Below are positions 43,229 through 49,903 of a stretch of 61,535 nt of DNA, in pieces. Numbering within the stretch: position 1 is the first letter of the stretch; each line of letters begins with the position of its first letter. The DNA comes from Flavobacterium sp. ASW18X. GTDB taxonomy: Bacteria; Bacteroidota; Bacteroidia; Flavobacteriales; Flavobacteriaceae. The notes beneath the pieces are model-generated. The model saw only the letters and a program-made list of their open reading frames with translations. It was not told the DNA's origin and did no database searches. The stretch is from NCBI RefSeq assembly GCF_005144745.1, contig NZ_SWKK01000023.1:1-61535 (forward strand), in the 5' to 3' direction. Both the position numbers and the translations under genes were made by a program.

Positions 43229-43423
43229 ATGTTAATTATACCAGTAAAAGAAGGAGAAAACATTGATAGAGCGCTAAAGCGTTTTAAGCGTAAGTTCGAT
43301 AGAACCGGAGCAATGAGACAATTAAGAAGCCGTCAGCAGTTTACTAAGCCTTCTGTAAAACGTAGAGCGGAAATACAAAAAGCACAGTATATCCAAAGTC
43401 TTAGAGACCAAGAAGAACTGTAG
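43229..43423 (+). CDS. rpsU: 30S ribosomal protein S21 (bS21)
   Basis: bS21 binds the 30S platform near the 16S rRNA 3' end. The 64-residue basic protein matches the family: IPVKEGENIDRALKRFKRKFDRTG and a Lys/Arg-rich C-terminal half. Unlike its neighbours it has a strong Shine-Dalgarno. Published work on Flavobacterium reports that bS21, bS18 and bS6 sequester the anti-Shine-Dalgarno, so a strong site on rpsU fits feedback control by bS21 availability. Confidence 0.96.
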   Translation: MLIIPVKEGENIDRALKRFKRKFDRTGAMRQLRSRQQFTKPSVKRRAEIQKAQYIQSLRDQEEL

Positions 43424-43443
43424 TTTTTCCAAAATAATATTAG

Positions 43444-43471
43444 AATCCTGCCCAAAAGGCGGGATTTTTTT
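43444..43471 (+). terminator. Intrinsic terminator after rpsU
   Basis: AATCCTGCC (43444-43452) pairs with GGCGGGATT (43458-43466, one G-U) around a CAAAA loop and runs into T residues. It separates rpsU from xerC. Confidence 0.85.
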
Positions 43472-43505
43472 GTTTGTACCATTTAGATTAACGTAAATTT
43501 AAATC

Positions 43506-44390
43506 ATGTCTGTATCCGCATTTCTAGATTATTTGCAGTTAGAAAAAAAGTATGCCAAGCATACTGTTGTGGCCTATAAGAATGATATTAGCACATTCTT
43601 AGCTCAGAGTGGGTTAATGGAAGAAGATTTACTTACGTTGGAATATGCAGTCATTAGAAGTTGGATTGTATTTTTAATAGAATCTGGATTGTCTGCCAGA
43701 AGTATTAATAGAAAGTTATCTTCTTTAAAAGCATACTTTAAATTTCTTTTAAAGATAGAAGCACGCACTGATACACCATTCGCTAAACATAAGTCATTAA
43801 AAATTCCCAAGAAAGTACAGGTTCCTTTTTCAAAAGAAGAAATGTCACAAGTTCTAGATCAGATAGAATATCCAAATACTTTTGAGGGTAAACGAGATTA
43901 TTTAATAATAAACCTGCTGTACACAACTGGAATAAGACGGGCGGAGTTGGTGAAAATAAAGCTAGTAGATTACAATGGTGTAACAGGTAATTTAAAAGTT
44001 TTAGGCAAGCGTAAAAAAGAGCGGATTGTACCTATATTGCCCACTCTTAAAGATGCTATAGAAGAGTACTTAGAGGTGAGAAACAGGCTTCCTGTCATCA
44101 AAGATTATGCCTTTTTATTTCTTACAAAAAAGGGTCTTAAATTATACGAAACTCTTGTTTATCGGGTTATAAATAAGTATCTTAGTTTGGTCTCGCCTAA
44201 GGTAAAAAAGAGTCCGCATATGCTCCGGCATACATTTGCTACTCATCTTTTAAACCAAGGGGCTGATCTAAATGCTGTGAAAGAGTTGTTAGGGCATGCT
44301 TCTTTGGCTTCAACGCAAGTGTACACGCACAATAGTATTGCAGAATTAAAGAAGATTCATAAGACTGCCCATCCTAGAAGCAAGGAGTAA
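43506..44390 (+). CDS. xerC: Tyrosine recombinase XerC
   Basis: XerC-type recombinases resolve chromosome dimers at dif. The 294-residue protein has a SAM-like N-terminal core-binding domain and the catalytic domain with Arg144 (TTGIRRAEL), Lys168 or Lys170, His238 and Arg241 (HMLRHTFATH), His264 (LLGHASL) and the nucleophile Tyr273 (STQVYTH). The gene is in a conserved housekeeping block between rpsU and hpf, and no phage genes or attachment sites are seen, so it is the chromosomal enzyme, not an integrase. The XerC or XerD name is by context. Confidence 0.92.
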   Translation: MSVSAFLDYLQLEKKYAKHTVVAYKNDISTFLAQSGLMEEDLLTLEYAVIRSWIVFLIESGLSARSINRKLSSLKAYFKFLLKIEARTDTPFAKHKSLKIPKKVQVPFSKEEMSQVLDQIEYPNTFEGKRDYLIINLLYTTGIRRAELVKIKLVDYNGVTGNLKVLGKRKKERIVPILPTLKDAIEEYLEVRNRLPVIKDYAFLFLTKKGLKLYETLVYRVINKYLSLVSPKVKKSPHMLRHTFATHLLNQGADLNAVKELLGHASLASTQVYTHNSIAELKKIHKTAHPRSKE

Positions 44391-44412
44391 GGCCTCCTTT
44401 TATGTTTAACCC

Positions 44413-44431
44413 GCTCGTATTTCTTACGAGC
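44413..44431 (+). terminator. Hairpin between xerC and hpf
   Basis: GCTCGTA (44413-44419) and TACGAGC (44425-44431) form a perfect 7-bp stem with only three following T residues, a weak terminator or a processing hairpin. Confidence 0.4.
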
Positions 44432-44447
44432 TTTAAAAAATCACTTT

Positions 44448-44750
44448 ATGAAGGTAAATGCGCAATCCGTAAACTTTGTTGCAGACAAAAAGCTTATCAA
44501 TTTTATAGAAAATAGATTGGATAAGCTAGATTTATTTTATGATAAAGTAATTAGTTCTGATGTGTATTTAAAAGTCCAAAACACAAGTGCAAAGGAGAAC
44601 AAAATTGTAGAAATTAAAGTGCAAATCCCAAGGGATCAATTAATTGTAAAAAAACAATGTAAGTCTTTTGAAGAGGCTGTGGATAATGCGTGTAGTTCTT
44701 TAGAAAGACAATTGGTAAAGAAGAAACAAAAACTTAGGGCACATGCCTGA
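44448..44750 (+). CDS. hpf: Ribosome hibernation-promoting factor (HPF/RaiA family, short form)
   Basis: The 100-residue protein matches the sigma-54-modulation/HPF family: MKVNAQSVNFVADKKLINFIENRLDKLDLF, EIKVQIPRDQLIVKKQ and EEAVDNACSSLERQLVKKKQKLR. It binds the 30S A and P sites in stationary phase. It lacks the dimerising C-terminal domain of long HPF, so it is a short form. It sits directly before the tRNA-tuf transcription unit. Confidence 0.93.
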   Translation: MKVNAQSVNFVADKKLINFIENRLDKLDLFYDKVISSDVYLKVQNTSAKENKIVEIKVQIPRDQLIVKKQCKSFEEAVDNACSSLERQLVKKKQKLRAHA

Positions 44751-44771
44751 TAATTTTTTTTGCAAAAAGTT

Positions 44772-44800
44772 TTGTTTAAATAAAAATATCTCTACATTTG
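44772..44800 (+). promoter_or_regulatory. Promoter of the tRNA-tuf unit
   Basis: TTG (44772-44774), 18-base spacer, TACATTTG (44793-44800), a perfect Bacteroidota promoter match upstream of the four-tRNA cluster. Confidence 0.65.
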
Positions 44801-44804
44801 CAGT

Positions 44805-44829
44805 CCGTTAGAAATAGCGGGCTTTTTTT
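44805..44829 (+). terminator. Short hairpin plus T-run between hpf and the tRNA cluster
   Basis: CCGTTA (44805-44810) and TAGCGG (44815-44820) pair with one wobble around a GAAA loop, followed by GC and seven T (44823-44829). It starts 4 bases after the -7 box. It may end the hpf transcript. Confidence 0.5.
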
Positions 44830-44852
44830 GTGACTAATTTAAGTGCAAAATT

Positions 44853-44926
44853 GCCGATATAGCTCAGCTGGCTAGAGCAGCTGATTTGTAATCAGCAGGT
44901 CGTGGGTTCGAGTCCCTCTATCGGCT
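44853..44926 (+). tRNA. tRNA-Thr (TGT)
   Basis: Cloverleaf of 74 bases: acceptor GCCGATA pairs with TATCGGC, the anticodon stem CTGAT/ATCAG encloses TTTGTAA with anticodon TGT (reads ACA), and the T arm has GTTCGAGTC. CCA is not encoded. Confidence 0.95.
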
Positions 44927-44949
44927 CTGAAATACTGAAAACACAAGGC

Positions 44950-45031
<82 letters not shown>

Positions 45032-45033
45032 CT

Positions 45034-45060
45034 AAATCTTAAAGCGCGGTTTTAAGATTT
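45034..45060 (+). other. Spacer hairpin between tRNA-Tyr and tRNA-Gly
   Basis: AAATCTTAAA (45034-45043) pairs perfectly with TTTAAGATTT (45051-45060) around a 7-base GC-rich loop, starting 2 bases after tRNA-Tyr. Probably a processing signal in the polycistronic precursor. Confidence 0.5.
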
Positions 45061-45115
45061 GCTCTGAAGAAATATTTTTTCGCAGAGTTTTTTTGAAATA
45101 TTGATAATTAATAAT

Positions 45116-45188
45116 GCGGGAGTAGCTCAGTTGGTAGAGCGTCAGCCTTCCAAGCTGAATGTCGCCGGTTCGAACCCGGTCTCCCGCT
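45116..45188 (+). tRNA. tRNA-Gly (TCC)
   Basis: 73-base cloverleaf: acceptor GCGGGAG/CTCCCGC, anticodon stem CAGCC/AAGCTG region with loop containing TCC (reads GGA/GGG). Confidence 0.94.
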
Positions 45189-45265
45189 CTAAGTCAATCC
45201 CTGTTTAGGGTAACTCTTCCAATTTTGGGGGGCTATTGAAAAAGGTAGTTGATTCAACACTTTAC

Positions 45266-45340
45266 GCCGGTGTAGCTCAGGGGTAGAGCGTTTCCTTGGT
45301 AAGGAAGAGGTCACGGGTTCAAATCCCGTCATTGGCTCCA
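45266..45340 (+). tRNA. tRNA-Thr (GGT), with encoded CCA
   Basis: Acceptor GCCGGTG pairs with CATTGGC through two G-U wobbles, the anticodon loop TTGGTAA gives anticodon GGT (reads ACC/ACT), and the T arm is normal. Positions 45338-45340 are CCA, so the 3' end is genomically encoded here, unlike the other tRNAs of the cluster. Confidence 0.93.
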
Positions 45341-45386
45341 AAACGATTTTGACACTAATATAAACTAAGATTAAAAATCATTTAAA

Positions 45387-46574
45387 ATGGCTAAGGAAAC
45401 ATTTGATCGTTCCAAACCACACCTTAATATAGGTACTATTGGACACGTGGATCACGGTAAAACAACTTTGACTGCTGCTATTACAACTGTATTAGCTAAC
45501 GCTGGTCTTTCTGAGCTTAGAAGCTTCGATTCTATTGATAACGCTCCAGAGGAGAAAGAAAGAGGTATTACAATTAACACTTCCCACGTAGAGTATCAAA
45601 CTGCTAACCGTCACTATGCGCACGTTGATTGTCCAGGTCACGCGGATTACGTAAAGAACATGGTAACTGGTGCTGCTCAGATGGATGGTGCTATCTTGGT
45701 TGTAGCTGCAACAGATGGTCCTATGCCTCAAACACGTGAGCACATCTTATTAGGTCGTCAGGTAGGTATTCCTAGAATCGTTGTTTTCTTGAATAAAGTT
45801 GACATGGTTGATGATGAGGAGTTATTAGAATTGGTAGAAATGGAAGTAAGAGAATTACTTTCTTTCTATGAGTATGATGGGGATAACGGTCCTGTTATTG
45901 CGGGTTCTGCTTTGGGTGCTTTAAATGGTGAGCAAAAGTGGGTTGACACGGTAATGAGTTTGATGGATGCTGTTGATGAGTGGATTGAATTACCTGCTAG
46001 AGATGTTGATAAGGATTTCTTAATGCCAATCGAGGATGTATTTACAATTACTGGTCGTGGTACTGTAGCAACTGGTCGTATCGAGACTGGTGTTGCTAAT
46101 ACAGGTGATGCTGTAGATATCATTGGTATGGGTGCAGAGAAATTGTCTTCTACTATTACTGGGGTAGAGATGTTCCGTAAAATTCTTGATAGAGGTGAGG
46201 CTGGTGATAATGTTGGTATCTTATTAAGAGGTATTGAAAAGTCTGACATCAAGAGAGGAATGGTTATCTGTAAGCCAGGTTCTGTAAAGCCACACGCTAA
46301 ATTTAAGGCAGAGGTTTATATCTTGAAAAAAGAAGAAGGTGGCCGTCACACGCCATTCCATAATAACTATCGTCCGCAGTTCTACGTAAGAACTACAGAT
46401 GTAACTGGTAATATTAATCTTCCTGATGGAGTGGAGATGGTAATGCCAGGTGATAACTTGACAATTACCGTAGATTTGATTCAGCCAATCGCATTAAACG
46501 TAGGTTTGCGTTTTGCAATCCGTGAGGGTGGTAGAACAGTAGGTGCTGGTCAGGTAACTGAAATTTTAGATTAA
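45387..46574 (+). CDS. tuf: Elongation factor Tu
   Basis: EF-Tu delivers aminoacyl-tRNA to the ribosome. The 395-residue GTPase has G1 [10 protein letters not shown] (about 18-27), G3 DCPGHADY, G4 NKVD, then two beta-barrel domains with the [11 protein letters not shown] and AVGDNVGI-like segments. It lies 50 bases after tRNA-Thr and is followed by tRNA-Trp and secE, as in the ancestral tuf-secE-nusG arrangement. Confidence 0.98.
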   Translation: MAKETFDRSKPHLNIGTIGHVDHGKTTLTAAITTVLANAGLSELRSFDSIDNAPEEKERGITINTSHVEYQTANRHYAHVDCPGHADYVKNMVTGAAQMDGAILVVAATDGPMPQTREHILLGRQVGIPRIVVFLNKVDMVDDEELLELVEMEVRELLSFYEYDGDNGPVIAGSALGALNGEQKWVDTVMSLMDAVDEWIELPARDVDKDFLMPIEDVFTITGRGTVATGRIETGVANTGDAVDIIGMGAEKLSSTITGVEMFRKILDRGEAGDNVGILLRGIEKSDIKRGMVICKPGSVKPHAKFKAEVYILKKEEGGRHTPFHNNYRPQFYVRTTDVTGNINLPDGVEMVMPGDNLTITVDLIQPIALNVGLRFAIREGGRTVGAGQVTEILD

Positions 46575-46592
46575 TTTATTTTATAAAATAAT

Positions 46593-46639
46593 TTACACGA
46601 AGGGGTGTTCTGTTTTAACAGGATACCTTTCAGTGTAAA
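46593..46639 (+). other. Long hairpin directly before tRNA-Trp
   Basis: The sequences 46593-46615 and 46618-46639 fold back: TTTACAC pairs with GTGTAAA at the base, a 2-base mismatch follows, then a long stem (with G-U pairs) to CTGTT/AACAG at the tip. It ends 1 base before tRNA-Trp and has no T-run, suggesting RNA processing and not termination. Confidence 0.6.
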
Positions 46640-46640
46640 T

Positions 46641-46713
46641 ACGGGTGTAGCTCAGTTGGTAGAGCACTGGTCTCCAAAACCAGGTGTCGGGAGTTCGAGT
46701 CTCTCCTCCCGTG
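46641..46713 (+). tRNA. tRNA-Trp (CCA)
   Basis: 73-base cloverleaf: acceptor ACGGGTG pairs with CTCCCGT except for one T-T mismatch, anticodon stem CTGGT/ACCAG with loop CTCCAAA and anticodon CCA, G discriminator as in bacterial tRNA-Trp. Located between tuf and secE. Confidence 0.92.
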
Positions 46714-46730
46714 CGATTAAAGTTTTAAGT

Positions 46731-47030
46731 ATGTTGACTTACGTAAAAGAATCTTGGGAAGAACTTAAGAATAATGTAACATGGTTAAGCCGTGAGCAGG
46801 CATCTAACTTAATGGTGGTTGTAGCGGTATTTTCCATTTTGTTTGCTTTAACTACGTGGGGAATTGATATGTTCTTTTCTGATGCAATTACTGGCAAGTT
46901 GGTGGATGGTTCTTATTATTCCGCCTTATTAGATTCTGGTTTTTGGGGTGTTTTACGTATAGTTTGGTATGTGCTTTTGGTATTGGCTATTGCTGTAGGA
47001 GTGAATTCATTTTTTGTAAAGAAAAAATAG
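46731..47030 (+). CDS. secE: Preprotein translocase subunit SecE (extended)
   Basis: SecE clamps the SecY channel. The 99-residue protein begins MLTYVKESWEELKNNVTWLSREQASN, the conserved cytoplasmic amphipathic region before the first membrane helix (about 28-50). Most Bacteroidota SecE proteins end soon after this helix at about 60-65 residues, but here a second hydrophobic helix (about 73-93) and a KKK tail follow. The position between tRNA-Trp and nusG confirms its identity. I use the ATG at 46731; any earlier start would lie in tRNA-Trp. Confidence 0.9.
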   Translation: MLTYVKESWEELKNNVTWLSREQASNLMVVVAVFSILFALTTWGIDMFFSDAITGKLVDGSYYSALLDSGFWGVLRIVWYVLLVLAIAVGVNSFFVKKK

Positions 47031-47036
47031 AGGTCA

Positions 47037-47588
47037 ATGTCAGAGGTTTTAGAAAAGAAATGGTATGTAGTTAGGGCTGTAAGTGGTCAGGAGAATAAAA
47101 TTAAAGGCTACATAGAGAATGAAGTAGAACGTGCTGGTTTTTCGGATTACCTAGAGGAGGTTTTGGTGCCTACTGAAAAAGTGGTTCAAATCAGAAACGG
47201 AAAAAAAATAAATAAAGAGCGTACTTATTTCCCGGGATACATAATGGTTAAGGCTAATTTAGGTGGGGAAATGGTGCATATTATTAAATCTATAACCAAT
47301 GTGATAGGTTTTTTAGGGGAAACTAAAGGTGGTGATCCTGTTCCTCTAAGAAAATCTGAAGTGAATAGAATGTTAGGAAAGGTTGATGAGTTAGCTGTGA
47401 ATACAGATAATGTTGCCATTCCTTTTGTTCTTGGTGAGACGGTTAAGGTTATAGATGGTCCTTTTAATGGATTTAACGGTACTGTTGAAAAAATTAATGA
47501 GGAAAAGCGTAAGCTTGAAGTAATGGTTAAAATTTTCGGTAGAAAAACACCATTGGAGTTAAGTTATATGCAAGTTGAGAAAATTTAG
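47037..47588 (+). CDS. nusG: Transcription termination/antitermination protein NusG
   Basis: NusG binds the RNA polymerase clamp and links transcription with translation and Rho. The 183-residue protein has the NGN domain from KKWYVVRAVSGQENKIKGYI through the TYFPGYIMVKANL segment, and a C-terminal KOW domain with GETVKVIDGPFNGFNGTVEKINEEKRKLEV (about 133-162). It is 6 bases after secE. Confidence 0.97.
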   Translation: MSEVLEKKWYVVRAVSGQENKIKGYIENEVERAGFSDYLEEVLVPTEKVVQIRNGKKINKERTYFPGYIMVKANLGGEMVHIIKSITNVIGFLGETKGGDPVPLRKSEVNRMLGKVDELAVNTDNVAIPFVLGETVKVIDGPFNGFNGTVEKINEEKRKLEVMVKIFGRKTPLELSYMQVEKI

Positions 47589-47654
47589 AGTAAGAGCTGT
47601 TACAAGTAAATTGTGTGCTTCCAATAAACACAATTAAAATTTTAATTATATAAA

Positions 47655-48092
47655 ATGGCAAAAGAAGTAGATAAGGTTGTAAAACTACAAGTTAGGGGAG
47701 GTGCTGCGAATCCGTCGCCACCGGTTGGACCCGCCTTAGGTGCTGCTGGTGTTAACATCATGGAGTTCTGTAAGCAATTTAATGCTAGAACACAGGACAA
47801 GCAGGGTAAAGTATTGCCTGTTGTTATCACCGTTTACAAAGACAAATCGTTTGAGTTTGTTGTAAAAACACCACCTGCGGCCGTTCAATTGATGGAAGCT
47901 GCTAAGATTAAAAAAGGATCTGGCGAGCCTAACAGGGTAAAATCGGGGTCAGTATCTTGGGACCAAGTAAGAAGCATTGCAGAAGAGAAAATGGTAGATT
48001 TAAACGCATTTACTATTGAGTCTGCAATGATGATGGTTGCTGGTACTGCGCGTTCAATGGGGCTAAAAGTTTCAGGAACTAAACCTTTTTAA
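47655..48092 (+). CDS. rplK: 50S ribosomal protein L11
   Basis: L11 forms the GTPase-associated stalk base. The 145-residue protein has [20 protein letters not shown] (proline-rich N-terminal domain) and the C-terminal rRNA-binding domain with GSGEPN and [24 protein letters not shown]. Usual length. The 66-base leader contains an ATTGTGT/ACACAAT hairpin (47611-47635). Confidence 0.98.
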   Translation: MAKEVDKVVKLQVRGGAANPSPPVGPALGAAGVNIMEFCKQFNARTQDKQGKVLPVVITVYKDKSFEFVVKTPPAAVQLMEAAKIKKGSGEPNRVKSGSVSWDQVRSIAEEKMVDLNAFTIESAMMMVAGTARSMGLKVSGTKPF

Positions 48093-48110
48093 TCTAAAAA
48101 GCAATTTAGA

Positions 48111-48800
48111 ATGGCAAAATTGACGAAAAAGCAAAAAGAAGCTCAAGCTAAAATTGACAGGAATAAGTTGTATTCTTTGCAAGAGGCTTCTGCTTTAGTA
48201 AAAGAGATTACAAATGCAAACTTTGATGCATCTGTAGATTTAGCAGTAAGATTGGGTGTTGATCCAAGAAAAGCGAATCAAATGGTACGTGGGGTAGTAA
48301 CGTTGCCTCACGGAACAGGTAAGGATGTTAAAGTTTTAGCTTTAGTAACGCCAGATAAAGAAGCGGAGGCTAAAGAGGCTGGAGCTGATTATGTTGGTTT
48401 GGATGAGTATTTGGATAAAATCAAAGGTGGTTGGACAGACGTTGACGTTATTGTAACTATGCCTAGTGTTATGGGTAAATTAGGGCCATTGGGTAGAATT
48501 TTAGGTCCAAGAGGTTTAATGCCTAATCCTAAAACTGGTACTGTAACTATGGAAGTAGGTAAGGCGGTAGCAGATGTTAAAGGTGGTAAAATCGATTTTA
48601 AAGTTGATAAGACTGGTATTGTACATGCTGCAATTGGTAAAGTTTCATTCTCTGCAGATAAAATTGCAGGTAACGCTAAAGAACTAATTGATACTTTGGT
48701 GAAATTAAAACCAGCTGCTGCAAAAGGTGTTTATATGAAAAGCATCTACATAAGTAGTACAATGAGTCCAAGTGTTCAACTAGACCCAAAAGCAGTTTAA
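48111..48800 (+). CDS. rplA: 50S ribosomal protein L1
   Basis: L1 binds the mobile L1 stalk and, in other bacteria, its own mRNA as a repressor. The 229-residue protein has the [17 protein letters not shown] start, [44 protein letters not shown] and the C-terminal [19 protein letters not shown]. It is 18 bases after rplK. Confidence 0.98.
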   Translation: MAKLTKKQKEAQAKIDRNKLYSLQEASALVKEITNANFDASVDLAVRLGVDPRKANQMVRGVVTLPHGTGKDVKVLALVTPDKEAEAKEAGADYVGLDEYLDKIKGGWTDVDVIVTMPSVMGKLGPLGRILGPRGLMPNPKTGTVTMEVGKAVADVKGGKIDFKVDKTGIVHAAIGKVSFSADKIAGNAKELIDTLVKLKPAAAKGVYMKSIYISSTMSPSVQLDPKAV

Positions 48801-48825
48801 TAACGAGTAGCTCAAATTCAAAACA

Positions 48826-49341
48826 ATGACAAGAGAAGAAAAAGCAACCGTAATTGAAGATTTGACTGCTCAGTTAGCGGAGAACTCCATCATCTATTTG
48901 GCGGATATTTCTGGTCTAGATGCAGTGCAAACTTCAGATTTAAGAAGAGCTTGTTTTAAAGCTAATATTAAATTAGCAGTTGTAAAAAATACGTTGCTTG
49001 CAAAAGCAATGGAGGCTTCTGATAAAGAATTTGGTGAGCTTCCAGGTGTACTTAAGGGAAATACTTCCTTAATGTTATCAGATACTGGTAATGCGCCTGC
49101 TAAACTTATCAAAAACTTTAGAAAGAAAGCAGCAAAACCTATTTTAAAAGGTGCCTTTGTAGAAGAGGCGGTTTATGTAGGTGATGAAAACCTTGATGCA
49201 TTAGTAAGCATCAAATCTAAGGAAGAAGTTATTGGAGATATTATCGGATTGTTACAATCTCCTGCTAAAAACGTTATTTCTGGACTTAAGTCTGGTGGCG
49301 GAAAACTAGCTGGTATCTTAAAAACGCTTTCAGAGAAATAA
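48826..49341 (+). CDS. rplJ: 50S ribosomal protein L10
   Basis: L10 anchors L7/L12 dimers on the ribosome. The 171-residue protein has MTREEKATVIEDLTAQL, KLAVVKNTLLAKAMEA and a C-terminal helix ending KLAGILKTLSEK that binds L12. It is cotranscribed with rplA (25-base gap) and rplL (52-base gap). Confidence 0.98.
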   Translation: MTREEKATVIEDLTAQLAENSIIYLADISGLDAVQTSDLRRACFKANIKLAVVKNTLLAKAMEASDKEFGELPGVLKGNTSLMLSDTGNAPAKLIKNFRKKAAKPILKGAFVEEAVYVGDENLDALVSIKSKEEVIGDIIGLLQSPAKNVISGLKSGGGKLAGILKTLSEK

Positions 49342-49393
49342 TTAGTACGCACTAAAACCTTTATATTTTAAAAATTTATTAAACGATAGAAAA

Positions 49394-49774
49394 ATGGCAG
49401 ATTTAAAAGATTTTGCAGAACAGTTGGTTAATCTTACCGTTAAAGAGGTAAACGAATTAGCTGATATTTTAAAAGAAGAGTACGGTATTGAGCCTGCTGC
49501 TGCGGCTGTTGCTGTTGCTGCTGGTGGTGCTGGCGGTGGTGATGCTGCTGCTGCAGAAGAGAAAACCGAGTTTGATGTAATCCTTAAAGCGGCTGGAGCT
49601 TCTAAATTAGCTGTAGTTAAGTTGGTGAAAGAACTAACTGGTCTTGGATTGAAAGACGCTAAAGAAATCGTTGATAGCGCACCTAAAGCTATTAAAGAAG
49701 GTGTTTCTAAAGACGAAGCAGAAGGTATCAAAAACTCTTTGGAAGAAGCTGGAGCAGAAGTTGAGCTTAAATAA
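49394..49774 (+). CDS. rplL: 50S ribosomal protein L7/L12
   Basis: L7/L12 recruits translational GTPases to the ribosome. The 126-residue protein has the N-terminal dimerisation domain (about 1-35), an Ala/Gly-rich hinge from about 38 to 56, and the C-terminal factor-binding domain [21 protein letters not shown] with [12 protein letters not shown] and the conserved end [10 protein letters not shown]. Its highly biased codons give a false antisense ORF. Confidence 0.98.
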   Translation: MADLKDFAEQLVNLTVKEVNELADILKEEYGIEPAAAAVAVAAGGAGGGDAAAAEEKTEFDVILKAAGASKLAVVKLVKELTGLGLKDAKEIVDSAPKAIKEGVSKDEAEGIKNSLEEAGAEVELK

Positions 49775-49798
49775 TAGCAAAAACTATAATATTGAGGT

Positions 49799-49830
49799 TA
49801 AGGTCTTACCGTAAATCGGTTAAGACCTTA
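49799..49830 (+). other. Hairpin in the rplL-rpoB intergenic region
   Basis: TAAGGTCTTACCG (49799-49811) pairs with CGGTTAAGACCTTA (49817-49830), leaving one bulged base and a TAAAT loop. No T-run follows directly, so it may be an attenuator or an RNase III processing site lowering rpoBC expression relative to rplL. Confidence 0.5.
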
Positions 49831-49903
49831 GCCCGTTTTATAAAGCAACGTGTAATGGTGCACGTAACCTGTTTAGAGATTTCACTATAAAATTCGTCCA
49901 TAG

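Noticed and set aside
43506-44390. Tyrosine recombinase as a phage or island integrase
   Set aside because: It has the XerC/D layout and lies in a conserved rpsU-xerC-hpf block with no direct-repeat attachment sites or mobile genes nearby.
45866-46252. 128-codon minus-strand ORF opposite tuf
   Set aside because: Codon-bias shadow of a highly expressed gene, no independent evidence.
46605-46730. Possible N-terminal extension of SecE
   Set aside because: The extension reads through tRNA-Trp and the hairpin before it; SecE similarity begins at 46731.
49342-49731. 129-codon minus-strand ORF opposite rplL
   Set aside because: Its Ala/Ser/Pro richness is a by-product of the repetitive rplL hinge codons.
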